A DNA stretch of 64,000 nt, from NCBI GenBank assembly GCA_002419505.1, contig DIGF01000012.1:310001-374000 (forward strand). Reading direction: 5' to 3'. Position numbers and translations under genes: made by a program. The first letter of the stretch is position 1, and every line of letters begins with the position of its first letter. Origin of the DNA: Caryophanales bacterium UBA5729 (GTDB lineage: Bacteria; Bacillota_I; Bacilli_A; Izemoplasmatales; Hujiaoplasmataceae). The notes under the pieces are model-generated. The model was not told the DNA's origin. It ran no database searches and saw only the letters and a list, made by a program, of their open reading frames with translations. Below are positions 44,193-51,703 of this stretch, piece by piece.

Positions 44193-44227
44193 AAGAAGTG
44201 ATTCCGTTGCGAATCACTTCTTTTTTC
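44193..44227 (+). terminator. terminator of ppaX-HIT
   Basis: A 12-bp perfect stem AAGAAGTGATTC / GAATCACTTCTT with CGTTGC loop and T run. Confidence 0.9.
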
Positions 44228-44240
44228 ATCTAACTATCAT

Positions 44241-44271
44241 AAAAAGAAAAAGCGATGTTATTCATCGCTTT
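44241..44271 (-). terminator. terminator overlapping the end of pth
   Basis: AAAGCGATG / CATCGCTTT stem (44249-44257 with 44263-44271) followed on the minus strand by TTTTCTTTTT. The loop contains the pth stop codon. Confidence 0.85.
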
Positions 44272-44833
44272 CAACTTTTGTACTATTATATCTATTCATT
44301 ATTTCCGCAAAATCTATTCCATTAACAAAATCATCAATGGCGCTTGCAACGGTAATTAATTCATCATCCAATTCTTTTAACTCAGCTTTAGAAAAATCAC
44401 TAAGAACATAATCTTTCATTTCTTTTTTTTCCGATTTATCAATACCGATTCTTAAGCGGTTAAAATTTTCAGATCCTAAGTGAGTGAAAATTGATTTAAT
44501 TCCATTATGCCCACCAGATCCACCTTTAAATCTTAATCTTAATTTCGCAAAAGGTAAAGCTACATCATCATAAATTACTAAAACATTTTCCAAAGGTATG
44601 TTATAATACTGTATCACTTTTAATAATGCATAACCTGAGTTATTCATATAGGTTTTTGGTTTAACTAAAACAGTTTTTTCATGTTCTAGAATCTCTGAAT
44701 TAAATTTAAGAGAATTTTTAAATTTAAGTTTTTTTACTTCTGCATATTTATCCAAAGCCATAAATCCAACATTATGTTTGGAATTTGCATATTTTTTTCC
44801 TGGATTTCCTAAACCTACTACTAAAGTTTTCAT
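44258..44833 (-). CDS. pth: peptidyl-tRNA hydrolase
   Basis: The 191-residue esterase frees tRNAs from dropped-off peptidyl-tRNA. It has VVGLGNPGKKYANSKHNVGFMALD with the catalytic His, the YMNNSGYALLK segment, VIYDDVALPFAKLRLRFKGGSGGHNGIKS with the catalytic Asp, and RLRIGIDK. The start overlaps the jag stop by one base (TAATG). It is the last gene of the rpmH-rnpA-yidC-jag-pth run. Confidence 0.97.
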   Translation of the reverse strand: MKTLVVGLGNPGKKYANSKHNVGFMALDKYAEVKKLKFKNSLKFNSEILEHEKTVLVKPKTYMNNSGYALLKVIQYYNIPLENVLVIYDDVALPFAKLRLRFKGGSGGHNGIKSIFTHLGSENFNRLRIGIDKSEKKEMKDYVLSDFSKAELKELDDELITVASAIDDFVNGIDFAEIMNRYNSTKVESDE

Positions 44834-45453
44834 TATTTTTTTGATGGTTTAATAACTACATATCTATTAGGTTCTTCCCCCTCAGATACTGTAGCTACAT
44901 CTCTCCAATCTGAAAGTTTTGTATGGATAACTCTTCTTTCATAAGCATTCATTCTTCCTAGTTTTGTCGCAACTTTTGTTTTTACAACATCCATAGCTGT
45001 TTTTGTAGCTAAAATTTCAAGTTGTTTTTTTCTTTGATCTTTATAACCGCCTATATCGATTAAAACAATATAAAATTCATCAGTATATAAGTTTATATAA
45101 TTTTTAACTAAACTTTGGATAGCTTCTAGAGTCTTACCATTCTTACCGATAAGAATTGGATTTTCTTTCGCTTCAATTGAAAACATTAAATGGCGATCAC
45201 CAGTTAGTTTTCCTTCAATAACGGCTTCTATTTCCATATTTTCTAAAAGTTTTTTGATATATTCTATTCCATCGTTTATAACATTAAAATCGACTATGGC
45301 TTCAACTATATACGACTTATTTAATCCTAATAATGATTTCTTTTCTTCAATTATATTTAGTTCGACAAACTCTTTATTTACCCTTAATTCTTGAGCGGCG
45401 TAAGTTAAAGTTTGATCGTTTAGTGCTTTCGCTTCAAACTGTATTTTTTTCAT
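44833..45453 (-). CDS. jag: RNA-binding protein Jag/KhpB
   Basis: The 206-residue protein has the KhpB order: Jag_N (1-50, with KSLLGLNKSYIVEA), a KH domain (about 75-145, LIGKNGKTLEAIQSLV) and a C-terminal R3H domain (RMNAYERRVIHTKLSDW). It binds RNA and is linked to division and envelope control. It lies 19 nt after yidC, as in other low-GC Gram-positives. Confidence 0.95.
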   Translation of the reverse strand: MKKIQFEAKALNDQTLTYAAQELRVNKEFVELNIIEEKKSLLGLNKSYIVEAIVDFNVINDGIEYIKKLLENMEIEAVIEGKLTGDRHLMFSIEAKENPILIGKNGKTLEAIQSLVKNYINLYTDEFYIVLIDIGGYKDQRKKQLEILATKTAMDVVKTKVATKLGRMNAYERRVIHTKLSDWRDVATVSEGEEPNRYVVIKPSKK

Positions 45454-45472
45454 TAAATCTAATCTCCCTTTT

Positions 45473-46597
45473 TTAAACCTTAGAACTTAATTGATCTTTT
45501 CTCTTTCCAAGGTTTCTGTGTCCAACGTAACTTTGGAATAATTGATATGCTGTACCGATAATCCAATAGAAAGCAATACCTGCATTACCAATAGAAATAT
45601 AAGCCATCATAACTACCATGAAATACATCATATACTTCATTGTTTTTTGAGTTTGTTGAGCTTTTGGATTCTGGTAACCACCTTGTTTTTGTGTTGCTTG
45701 TGTACGTTTAGTTGTTAACCATTGGCTTAAGAACATTAATCCAGCAACCACTAAAGCTAAAGGTAAGTTAGGCAACCATGAAGTGTTTCCTAAGTCTGTC
45801 CACAAGAAGCCCGTATTCATCGTTACACTTGCATCAGTAAAAACATTCATTGGTGTAATCGGAAATCTTTGTACTACTTGGTACATAGCAATAAAGATTG
45901 GCATCTGCAATAAAGGCATTAAACAACCGAAAAGATTAATCTTATATCTTTTATAAACTTCCATCGTTTCCATTTGCATTCTTTGTTGAGATGCTTGGTC
46001 TTGTTTATTACGATATTTTTCTTGAATTTTATTTAATTCTGGCTGTGCCAGTTGCATTTTAATTGACATATCATTAGTTTTAGCATAGATAGGCCACCCT
46101 AAAGTTCTAATAACTAAGGTCATTATTAATAATCCTAACCAATAAAGGTTAACATTTAAAACCCCAAATAAGCTACTAGCATAGAAAGTAAAATAACCGA
46201 GTTGTAAAATAATCCATTCCCAAATTCCTGTTTTTTCACCTATTGGAGTTTTATAAGCCGATTCGTATAAACCTTCAGAAGTTCTTTCAATAACCTTAGA
46301 TTTAGTATCATTACCATCAAAAGTAATTGTAACTGTGGCTGTTTTATCGGCATCTTCCCAAACAACTACTCTAGTATTAGTATTTTCGTCATGTGTTGAA
46401 CTAGTATAATCTCCTCCAAATAAAAGAATTAAATCCTCGAAAGTAGAAGCTGGTTTACTATCTGTAGCTTCAGAAACGGTCACAATGGAACTGTAATTTT
46501 TATAGGTAACTCCCTTTGTATCTCCGCCACAAGCAGCTACTCCTAGAACCAACATTACCATTATAATCATGGCAATAATTTTGTTTTTTGTTTTCAT
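45473..46597 (-). CDS. yidC: membrane protein insertase YidC with extra lipoprotein ectodomain
   Basis: The C-terminal part (about residues 130-374) is the YidC/Oxa1 core, with five membrane helices, the hairpin QPELNKIQEKYRNKQDQ and LMPLLQMPIFIAMYQVV. The N-terminus is a type II signal peptide with lipobox GVAAC at about residue 23, as in Bacillus SpoIIIJ. Between them sits an extra domain of about 85 residues (STFEDLILLFGGDY ... RVVVWEDADKTATVTITFDG) that looks like a BamE/DUF3862-type beta domain. The total of 374 residues is about 100 longer than typical Gram-positive homologues. It overlaps rnpA by 4 nt. Confidence 0.94.
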   Translation of the reverse strand: MKTKNKIIAMIIMVMLVLGVAACGGDTKGVTYKNYSSIVTVSEATDSKPASTFEDLILLFGGDYTSSTHDENTNTRVVVWEDADKTATVTITFDGNDTKSKVIERTSEGLYESAYKTPIGEKTGIWEWIILQLGYFTFYASSLFGVLNVNLYWLGLLIMTLVIRTLGWPIYAKTNDMSIKMQLAQPELNKIQEKYRNKQDQASQQRMQMETMEVYKRYKINLFGCLMPLLQMPIFIAMYQVVQRFPITPMNVFTDASVTMNTGFLWTDLGNTSWLPNLPLALVVAGLMFLSQWLTTKRTQATQKQGGYQNPKAQQTQKTMKYMMYFMVVMMAYISIGNAGIAFYWIIGTAYQLFQSYVGHRNLGKRKDQLSSKV

Positions 46598-46938
46598 TTG
46601 TCCCTCTCTTTTAAAAGTTTTGCTTTTGTTATTAAGTTTTCAATACTCGCTTTAATTTCTTTAAATTCTAATTCTTTTGACTTCATTTTGGCAATAACAA
46701 AAAATTCAATATCTTTTTTAAAATAGTTTAATTTAACTATTTCTCTAATTCTTCTTTTCATAAGATTACGCTCATGAGCTTTGCCAAATTTTTTAGGCAC
46801 ACTTATTGCAAATCTGAAGTTTTCTAAATCATGGTTTTTTTGATAATATAAAACAAAATAATCATTTGCAACTGCGTTTCTCTTTTCCATCAGTTGTTGG
46901 ATCTCTATACTTTTTTTGATCCTAAATTTTTTTTTCAA
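46594..46938 (-). CDS. rnpA: ribonuclease P protein component
   Basis: The 114-residue basic protein assists the RNase P RNA in 5' tRNA maturation. It has the family pattern: RFAISVPKKFGKAHERNLMKRRIREIVK, including the RNR-like motif (ERNLMKRRIRE), preceded by FVLYYQ. The start is TTG with AGGAGG five nt upstream. It follows rpmH by 97 nt, a gap with a hairpin. Confidence 0.95.
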   Translation of the reverse strand: MKKKFRIKKSIEIQQLMEKRNAVANDYFVLYYQKNHDLENFRFAISVPKKFGKAHERNLMKRRIREIVKLNYFKKDIEFFVIAKMKSKELEFKEIKASIENLITKAKLLKERDK

Positions 46939-46949
46939 ATTTGCCTCCT

Positions 46950-46993
46950 AAAAAATCAAAAAATCACCACATTATATATTGTTCAGGTGATTT
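46950..46993 (-). terminator. possible attenuator between rpmH and rnpA
   Basis: AAATCACC / GGTGATTT stem (46961-46968 with 46986-46993) with a 17-nt loop, followed on the minus strand by TTTTTTGATTTTTT. It may reduce read-through from the strong rpmH promoter into rnpA. Confidence 0.5.
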
Positions 46994-47035
46994 CAGGTAT
47001 AAATATATATTTATTGGTGTTTTTTTATTAATTTT

Positions 47036-47179
47036 TTATCGGTCTGATACTGTTAAGGATTTGCGTCCCTTAGCTCTTCTTCTAGATAATACAGCACGAC
47101 CATTAGCTGTAGCCATTCTCGCTCTAAATCCGTGAGTTTTAGCTCTTTTAGTCTTACTTGGTTGATATGTCATTTTCAT
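47036..47179 (-). CDS. rpmH: 50S ribosomal protein L34
   Basis: This 47-residue basic protein was found by reading the minus strand by eye. It begins MKMTYQPSKTKRAKTHGFRA, continues with RMATANGRAVLSRRRAKGRK and ends SLTVSDR, which is the L34 sequence. AGGAGGTG lies six nt before the ATG; a second ATG two codons later is possible. It has a perfect TTGACA-17-TATAAT promoter and faces away from dnaA across oriC, the universal arrangement. Confidence 0.97.
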   Translation of the reverse strand: MKMTYQPSKTKRAKTHGFRARMATANGRAVLSRRRAKGRKSLTVSDR

Positions 47180-47221
47180 ATTCAACACCTCCTCATAATT
47201 AATCGAAAACCATGCTATATC

Positions 47222-47250
47222 ATTATACTTAATTTATCTATTGATGTCAA
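47222..47250 (-). promoter_or_regulatory. promoter of rpmH (perfect consensus)
   Basis: On the minus strand TTGACA (47245-47250), 17-nt spacer, TATAAT (47222-47227): an exact sigma-A consensus, about 43 nt before the rpmH ATG. Confidence 0.9.
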
Positions 47251-47447
47251 CATATTTTATTTGTCAGATAAATCATTATTTTTTTCCACGTTAAATTTTT
47301 AGTTTTCCACTGTTAAATTGTACAAAAAAGTGACTAAGAGCCAGATATCTAGATAAGTTTTCCACATTTCACCTTAAAATATTCGTTTTTAACAAAAGTT
47401 TTCCACATTTTTTGTTGAAAAATATTTGAACTTTCGTTAATTTTTTA
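47251..47447. other. oriC: replication origin region (oriC), rpmH-dnaA side
   Basis: The gap between rpmH and dnaA holds four plus-oriented DnaA-box-like 9-mers: TTTTCCACG (47282-47290), TTTTCCACT (47303-47311) and TTTTCCACA (47358-47366 and 47399-47407). A very AT-rich stretch follows to 47445. Two inverted boxes lie at the end of dnaA (48820-48828 and 48842-48850), so the origin is split around dnaA as in Bacillus. All boxes carry TTTT instead of the usual TTAT. Confidence 0.85.
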
Positions 47448-47456
47448 TGATATATT
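47448..47456 (+). promoter_or_regulatory. extended -10 of dnaA
   Basis: TGATATATT, 27 nt before the dnaA ATG; TTGAAC (47426-47431) upstream has a long 19-nt spacer. It follows the last DnaA box closely, so self-repression by DnaA is plausible. Confidence 0.5.
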
Positions 47457-47482
47457 TGTATGTAAGAAAAGAGGTATCGAAA

Positions 47483-48856
47483 ATGTACGATTTTGATGAC
47501 ATATGGAAAAAGATAAAATCCACATTACAAATTGATTTTGAAAATGATATTTACAACGAACATTTTGCCGGAATAAACAATATTTTCAAAGTTCAAAACA
47601 ATTTAGTTTATCTAATAGCACCGAATTCATATATTAAAAACAAAATCGACAATTTTTATATTAATCGATTAAATCTTCTTTTAAATAACCATGTAGAAGA
47701 AAAATTTCTATTTAAGATAATTACTAAAGAACAAGCAACAATTGAAGTAAAGAAAGAACAACCTTATGAAATTAATACTCCAGAAGAAAATTTGGAAAAT
47801 AAATATAAGACAGGGCTCAACAATACATATACATTTGATAATTTTGTTGTTGGTCCTAGTAACCGTTTAGCTTATACTTCAGCAATTAAAGTAGCTGATC
47901 AACCAGTTACATTCGCAAACCCTTTATACATCTTTGGTGATGTTGGTTTAGGCAAAACCCATCTTATGGAATGTATTGGTAACTACGCTTTAGAAAATAA
48001 TTTTAATCAAAAAGTATTATATGTAAAGACTGATCAATTTATTGAAGATTATGCTAATGCGTCAATAAATAAATCTTTTGATGAATTTTCACAAAAATAT
48101 GAAGACGTTGATTTATTATTGGTTGACGATATTCAATTTTTAGCTGGCAAAACCAAAACACAACTAGAGTTTTTTAAAATCTTTGAAAAACTTAAAGATA
48201 ATAATAGGCAAATTGTTATAACCTCAGATCGCCCAGCTTCTGAATTATTTGATATTATGTCAAGATTGACTTCAAGATTTGAATGGGGTTTGTCAGTAGA
48301 TATTGATAAGCCTAATCTTGAACATAGAATTTTAATTTTAAAGAAAAAGTTAAGTATTGAAACCTCTGATCCAAATCTTATTTCCGATGAAATATTAGAA
48401 TATATTGCCAGCATTTTCGATAATAATATTCGTGAACTTGAAGGAGCTTTAAAAAGAGTTTTATTTTATTGTACTGCTTTCAATTACAAGTTTACAATTG
48501 AAAATACTAAAGAAGCTCTTAAAAACCTAATTAATTCTAAAAATGCAGGTAGTAAAGAAATCGATAGAAATAATTATAACAACATTTTGGATATAGTAAG
48601 TAATTACTATAATATTAATACTTCTGATTTATTATCTAAAAAAAGACAAAAAAAATATGTTTTTGCCAGACAAATAGGTATGTATATATTAAAAGATCTT
48701 TACGATCTCACTTTTAAAAGAATCGGACAAATTTTTAATGGTAGAGATCATTCAACGGTCATCTATAGTATCGAACAAATTTCCAATTATATTCAAACAG
48801 ATAAAACAGTAAAAAATGACGTGGAAAAATTGTTGATAAAATGTGGAAAAAAATAG
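47483..48856 (+). CDS. dnaA: chromosomal replication initiator DnaA
   Basis: The 457-residue initiator opens oriC. It has an N-terminal domain I (1 to about 80), a linker, the AAA+ module with Walker A GDVGLGKTHLM and Walker B LLVDDIQFLAGK, and the C-terminal DNA-binding domain with GRDHSTVIYSIEQI. The start is the ATG at 47483 with AAAGAGG upstream; an earlier in-frame ATG at 47447 overlaps the -10. Two inverted DnaA boxes lie at its 3' end. Domain IV has KRQKKYVFARQIGMY in place of the common RS-R form. Confidence 0.98.
   Translation: MYDFDDIWKKIKSTLQIDFENDIYNEHFAGINNIFKVQNNLVYLIAPNSYIKNKIDNFYINRLNLLLNNHVEEKFLFKIITKEQATIEVKKEQPYEINTPEENLENKYKTGLNNTYTFDNFVVGPSNRLAYTSAIKVADQPVTFANPLYIFGDVGLGKTHLMECIGNYALENNFNQKVLYVKTDQFIEDYANASINKSFDEFSQKYEDVDLLLVDDIQFLAGKTKTQLEFFKIFEKLKDNNRQIVITSDRPASELFDIMSRLTSRFEWGLSVDIDKPNLEHRILILKKKLSIETSDPNLISDEILEYIASIFDNNIRELEGALKRVLFYCTAFNYKFTIENTKEALKNLINSKNAGSKEIDRNNYNNILDIVSNYYNINTSDLLSKKRQKKYVFARQIGMYILKDLYDLTFKRIGQIFNGRDHSTVIYSIEQISNYIQTDKTVKNDVEKLLIKCGKK
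48820..48850 (-). other. DnaA boxes at the end of dnaA
   Basis: CGTGGAAAA (48820-48828) and TGTGGAAAA (48842-48850) are minus-strand copies of TTTTCCACG and TTTTCCACA, matching the boxes upstream of dnaA but inverted. Confidence 0.7.
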
Positions 48857-48907
48857 CTTTTTTTTGAGTTATAAACACTATATCTTATATACTTACTTTG
48901 CCAAATA

Positions 48908-48916
48908 TGGTATAAT
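48908..48916 (+). promoter_or_regulatory. extended -10 of dnaN
   Basis: TGGTATAAT, 93 nt before the dnaN ATG, in the 153-nt dnaA-dnaN gap. The long AT-rich leader holds no other feature I can support. Confidence 0.55.
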
Positions 48917-49009
48917 ATTTATGTTAGATTGCTAAAGTTTTAAACATCTCCACAAACCTAATAACAATAATAATAAAAAGAATAAAGAATATATATATAG
49001 GAGGTTCAT

Positions 49010-50134
49010 ATGAATTTTTCAATTCAGACCGAGGTATTATTAAATAATTTATTAATTTCTCAAAAAGCTTTATCAACTAAAACTCCAGCTCCATATCTTC
49101 AAGGTATTAAAATGGAAGTTTATGAGAATGAACTGGTACTTTTAACTAGTAATTCTGATATTTCAATTAAACTTTCAATAAAAGATGAGAGTTTAAATGT
49201 AGAGAATACAGGAGAAATATTAATACCAGGTAGAGTTTTTGTTGATTTTATTAGAAAGTTAGACAAAGGTATAGTTGAATTTTCTGTTGTAGATAATAAT
49301 GTACTAAAAATACATTCTCATAATACAGATCTTTCATTAAATTTACTTAATGTTGAAGATTATCCTGAACTTAGTTTTCATCTTAATGATTTACCAATAA
49401 AATTGGAATCAAAGATTATGAGATCAGTTATTAAACAAACTACATTTGCAGCTTCAACTATTGAAAACAGACCAATTTTAACTGGAGTTAATATTCGTGT
49501 TGAAAATGATAAATTAATTGCTATTGCTACAGATTCTTTTAGGTTAAGTCAAAAGAAAATTGATATTTCTAAAAATTATGAAAATATGAATGTTGTAATA
49601 CCTAGCAAGAGTCTTGATGAATTATCAAAAGTATTAGAATTAGATTTAGATGAAATTTTAATCCATCTAAATTCAAAATCAATTGTATTTGAATATGGCA
49701 ATATTTTATTTCAATCTCGATTGTTAGAAGGAACATTCCCTGAAACATCAAAATTGATACCATTAGAATTTCCAATCATCTTAAAATTTAAGTTAGATGA
49801 TTTATCTATTGCTATTGAAAGAGCTTCATTATTATCAATAAAAGATAGTTATAATAGTATTGTAAAATTGAGTTTGAAACCAAATAATGAAGTTGAAATA
49901 ACTTCAAACTCTCCTGAAATTGGTAAGGTTGTAGAGGAAATAGAACCAATCGAAAAAATTGCGATAACACCTATTAAAATTGCTTTTAGTTCTAAATACT
50001 TTTTGGATGCATTGAAAACATTCAATTCAAGTGAAATTTATGTTAAATTTACTGGAGAAATTAGGCCTTTTATTATTGAAGGAACTGAAGATCCAGGCTT
50101 AGTTCAATTAATTTTGCCAGTAAGAACTGAATAA
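49010..50134 (+). CDS. dnaN: DNA polymerase III sliding clamp (beta subunit)
   Basis: The 374-residue protein forms the ring that tethers polymerase III. It shows the three-domain pattern, with TKTPAPYLQGIKMEV, the TFAASTIENRPILTGVNI junction, ATDSFRLSQKKI, and ends with the LPVRT-type C-terminus (QLILPVRTE). AGGAGG is seven nt before the ATG. Position after dnaA is universal. Confidence 0.98.
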   Translation: MNFSIQTEVLLNNLLISQKALSTKTPAPYLQGIKMEVYENELVLLTSNSDISIKLSIKDESLNVENTGEILIPGRVFVDFIRKLDKGIVEFSVVDNNVLKIHSHNTDLSLNLLNVEDYPELSFHLNDLPIKLESKIMRSVIKQTTFAASTIENRPILTGVNIRVENDKLIAIATDSFRLSQKKIDISKNYENMNVVIPSKSLDELSKVLELDLDEILIHLNSKSIVFEYGNILFQSRLLEGTFPETSKLIPLEFPIILKFKLDDLSIAIERASLLSIKDSYNSIVKLSLKPNNEVEITSNSPEIGKVVEEIEPIEKIAITPIKIAFSSKYFLDALKTFNSSEIYVKFTGEIRPFIIEGTEDPGLVQLILPVRTE

Positions 50135-50149
50135 AAAAGAAATGATATT

Positions 50150-50184
50150 AAAGCAGTATTTCGTAAAAATACTGCTTTTTTTTA
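50150..50184 (+). terminator. terminator of dnaN
   Basis: A 12-bp perfect stem AAAGCAGTATTT / AAATACTGCTTT with CGTAA loop and a T run. Confidence 0.9.
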
Positions 50185-50220
50185 TTTATAAAAGATATAA
50201 TTGCATATTTGTTATTTGTA

Positions 50221-50249
50221 TTGATTTTAATAGGTTAAAGTGTTAAAAT
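50221..50249 (+). promoter_or_regulatory. promoter of the FAD protein-purA unit
   Basis: TTGATT (50221-50226), 17-nt spacer, TAAAAT (50244-50249), 28 nt before the ATG at 50278. Confidence 0.6.
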
Positions 50250-50277
50250 TTTAATGTGCCTGAAGGGGAGTTTTTTT

Positions 50278-51690
50278 ATGAAAAATAATTATGATGTTAT
50301 AATTGTTGGAGCTGGTCCAGCAGGAATTATGTGTGCTTATGAATTAGCAGAAAAAAAAGAGGATTTAAAAATTCTCTTATTAGATAAAGGACATGATATC
50401 TACACAAGAAAATGTCCAATAATGGAAAAAAAGATTGATAAATGTCCCGTTCAAAAGAACGGTTTTGTTGCTTGTAACCCATATTGTTCAATTACTAACG
50501 GTTTTGGTGGAGCTGGTGCATATTCTGATGGTAAATTTAATATTACTAACGAATTCGGTGGATGGATGGATGAATATTTAGATCCTGATGTTATTTTAGA
50601 ACTTATCAAATACGCAGATAGTATAAATTTAAAATTTGGAGCACCAAAAAACCTTACAAATCCAAATACTTCAAAAGTCAAAGAAATAGAAAAAAAAGGT
50701 TTGGCAGTTGGTTTAAAATTATTAAGAGCTGAGTTAAGACATTTTGGAACAGAAATCAATTTACAAGTTTTAAAAAATATCTATGAATATTTAAAAACTA
50801 AAATCGATTTATCTTTTAAAACTGAAGTTAAAAATATAATTGTTGAAGATGAAGAAATTAAAGGAGTTATTTTAGTTGATGACACTAAGATAACAGCAAA
50901 AAATGTTGTAATTGCACCTGGTAGAGATGGATCATATTGGTTAAGTAACCTTGCAAACGAATATAAAATATCTATGAAATCCAATCATGTCGATATTGGT
51001 GTAAGAGTAGAGACTAATAACGAGATTATGGAAGAAATAAATGAACATCTTTATGAAGGCAAATTTATTTTCCGTACAAAAGTAGGTTCGACAGTAAGAA
51101 CATTTTGTTCTAATCCTAGCGGCCATGTTGTAATTGAAAACCATAGTGGAACAATATTAGCTAACGGACATGCTTATAGTGATGAAAAATTAGGTTCAAA
51201 GAATACAAATTTTGCTTTGTTAGTTTCACACCGCTTTACTGAACCTTTTAATCAACCTAATGAATTTGCTCATGGTGTTTCTCGATTAGCTAATATGTTA
51301 AGCAACGGATCAATAATCTTACAACGATATGGAGACTTAGAAAAAGGTCGTAGATCAACTGCTAAAAGAATTAACGAAGGTTTTGTTACACCAACATTAA
51401 AAGAAGCTGTACCAGGAGATTTAGGATTAGTTTTGCCTTATAAAACTATGAAGTCGATCATAGAAATGATTGAAGCTTTAGATCACATCACACCAGGAGT
51501 TGCTTCTGAACATACTTTATTATATGGAGTTGAAGCAAAATTTTATTCAGCAAGACCAGAAGTAAATGAAAATTTTGAATCTAAAATTAAAGGATTATAT
51601 TTTGGTGGAGATGGTGCTGGAATAACTAGAGGTTTAGCACAAGCAAGCGCTAATGGAATTTGGATTGCTAGGGATATTGTCAGAAAATAG
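50278..51690 (+). CDS. conserved FAD-dependent oxidoreductase of unknown function
   Basis: The 470-residue flavoprotein has a perfect FAD Rossmann motif (DVIIVGAGPAGIMCAYE), a Cys-rich insertion (about residues 45-70, KCPIM ... KCPVQ ... CNPYC), the conserved GFGGAGAYSDGKFN block, VDIGVRVE, RTFCSNPSGHV and a C-terminal GGDGAGITRGLAQASANG segment. This family is widespread in Firmicutes but its reaction is not established. The Cys cluster might bind a metal or an Fe-S centre. Start is ATG 50278 with AAGGGGAG upstream; an in-frame ATG at 50254 lies next to the -10. It is followed 13 nt later by purA. Confidence 0.88.
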   Translation: MKNNYDVIIVGAGPAGIMCAYELAEKKEDLKILLLDKGHDIYTRKCPIMEKKIDKCPVQKNGFVACNPYCSITNGFGGAGAYSDGKFNITNEFGGWMDEYLDPDVILELIKYADSINLKFGAPKNLTNPNTSKVKEIEKKGLAVGLKLLRAELRHFGTEINLQVLKNIYEYLKTKIDLSFKTEVKNIIVEDEEIKGVILVDDTKITAKNVVIAPGRDGSYWLSNLANEYKISMKSNHVDIGVRVETNNEIMEEINEHLYEGKFIFRTKVGSTVRTFCSNPSGHVVIENHSGTILANGHAYSDEKLGSKNTNFALLVSHRFTEPFNQPNEFAHGVSRLANMLSNGSIILQRYGDLEKGRRSTAKRINEGFVTPTLKEAVPGDLGLVLPYKTMKSIIEMIEALDHITPGVASEHTLLYGVEAKFYSARPEVNENFESKIKGLYFGGDGAGITRGLAQASANGIWIARDIVRK

Positions 51691-51703
51691 AAAGAGGATT
51701 ACA

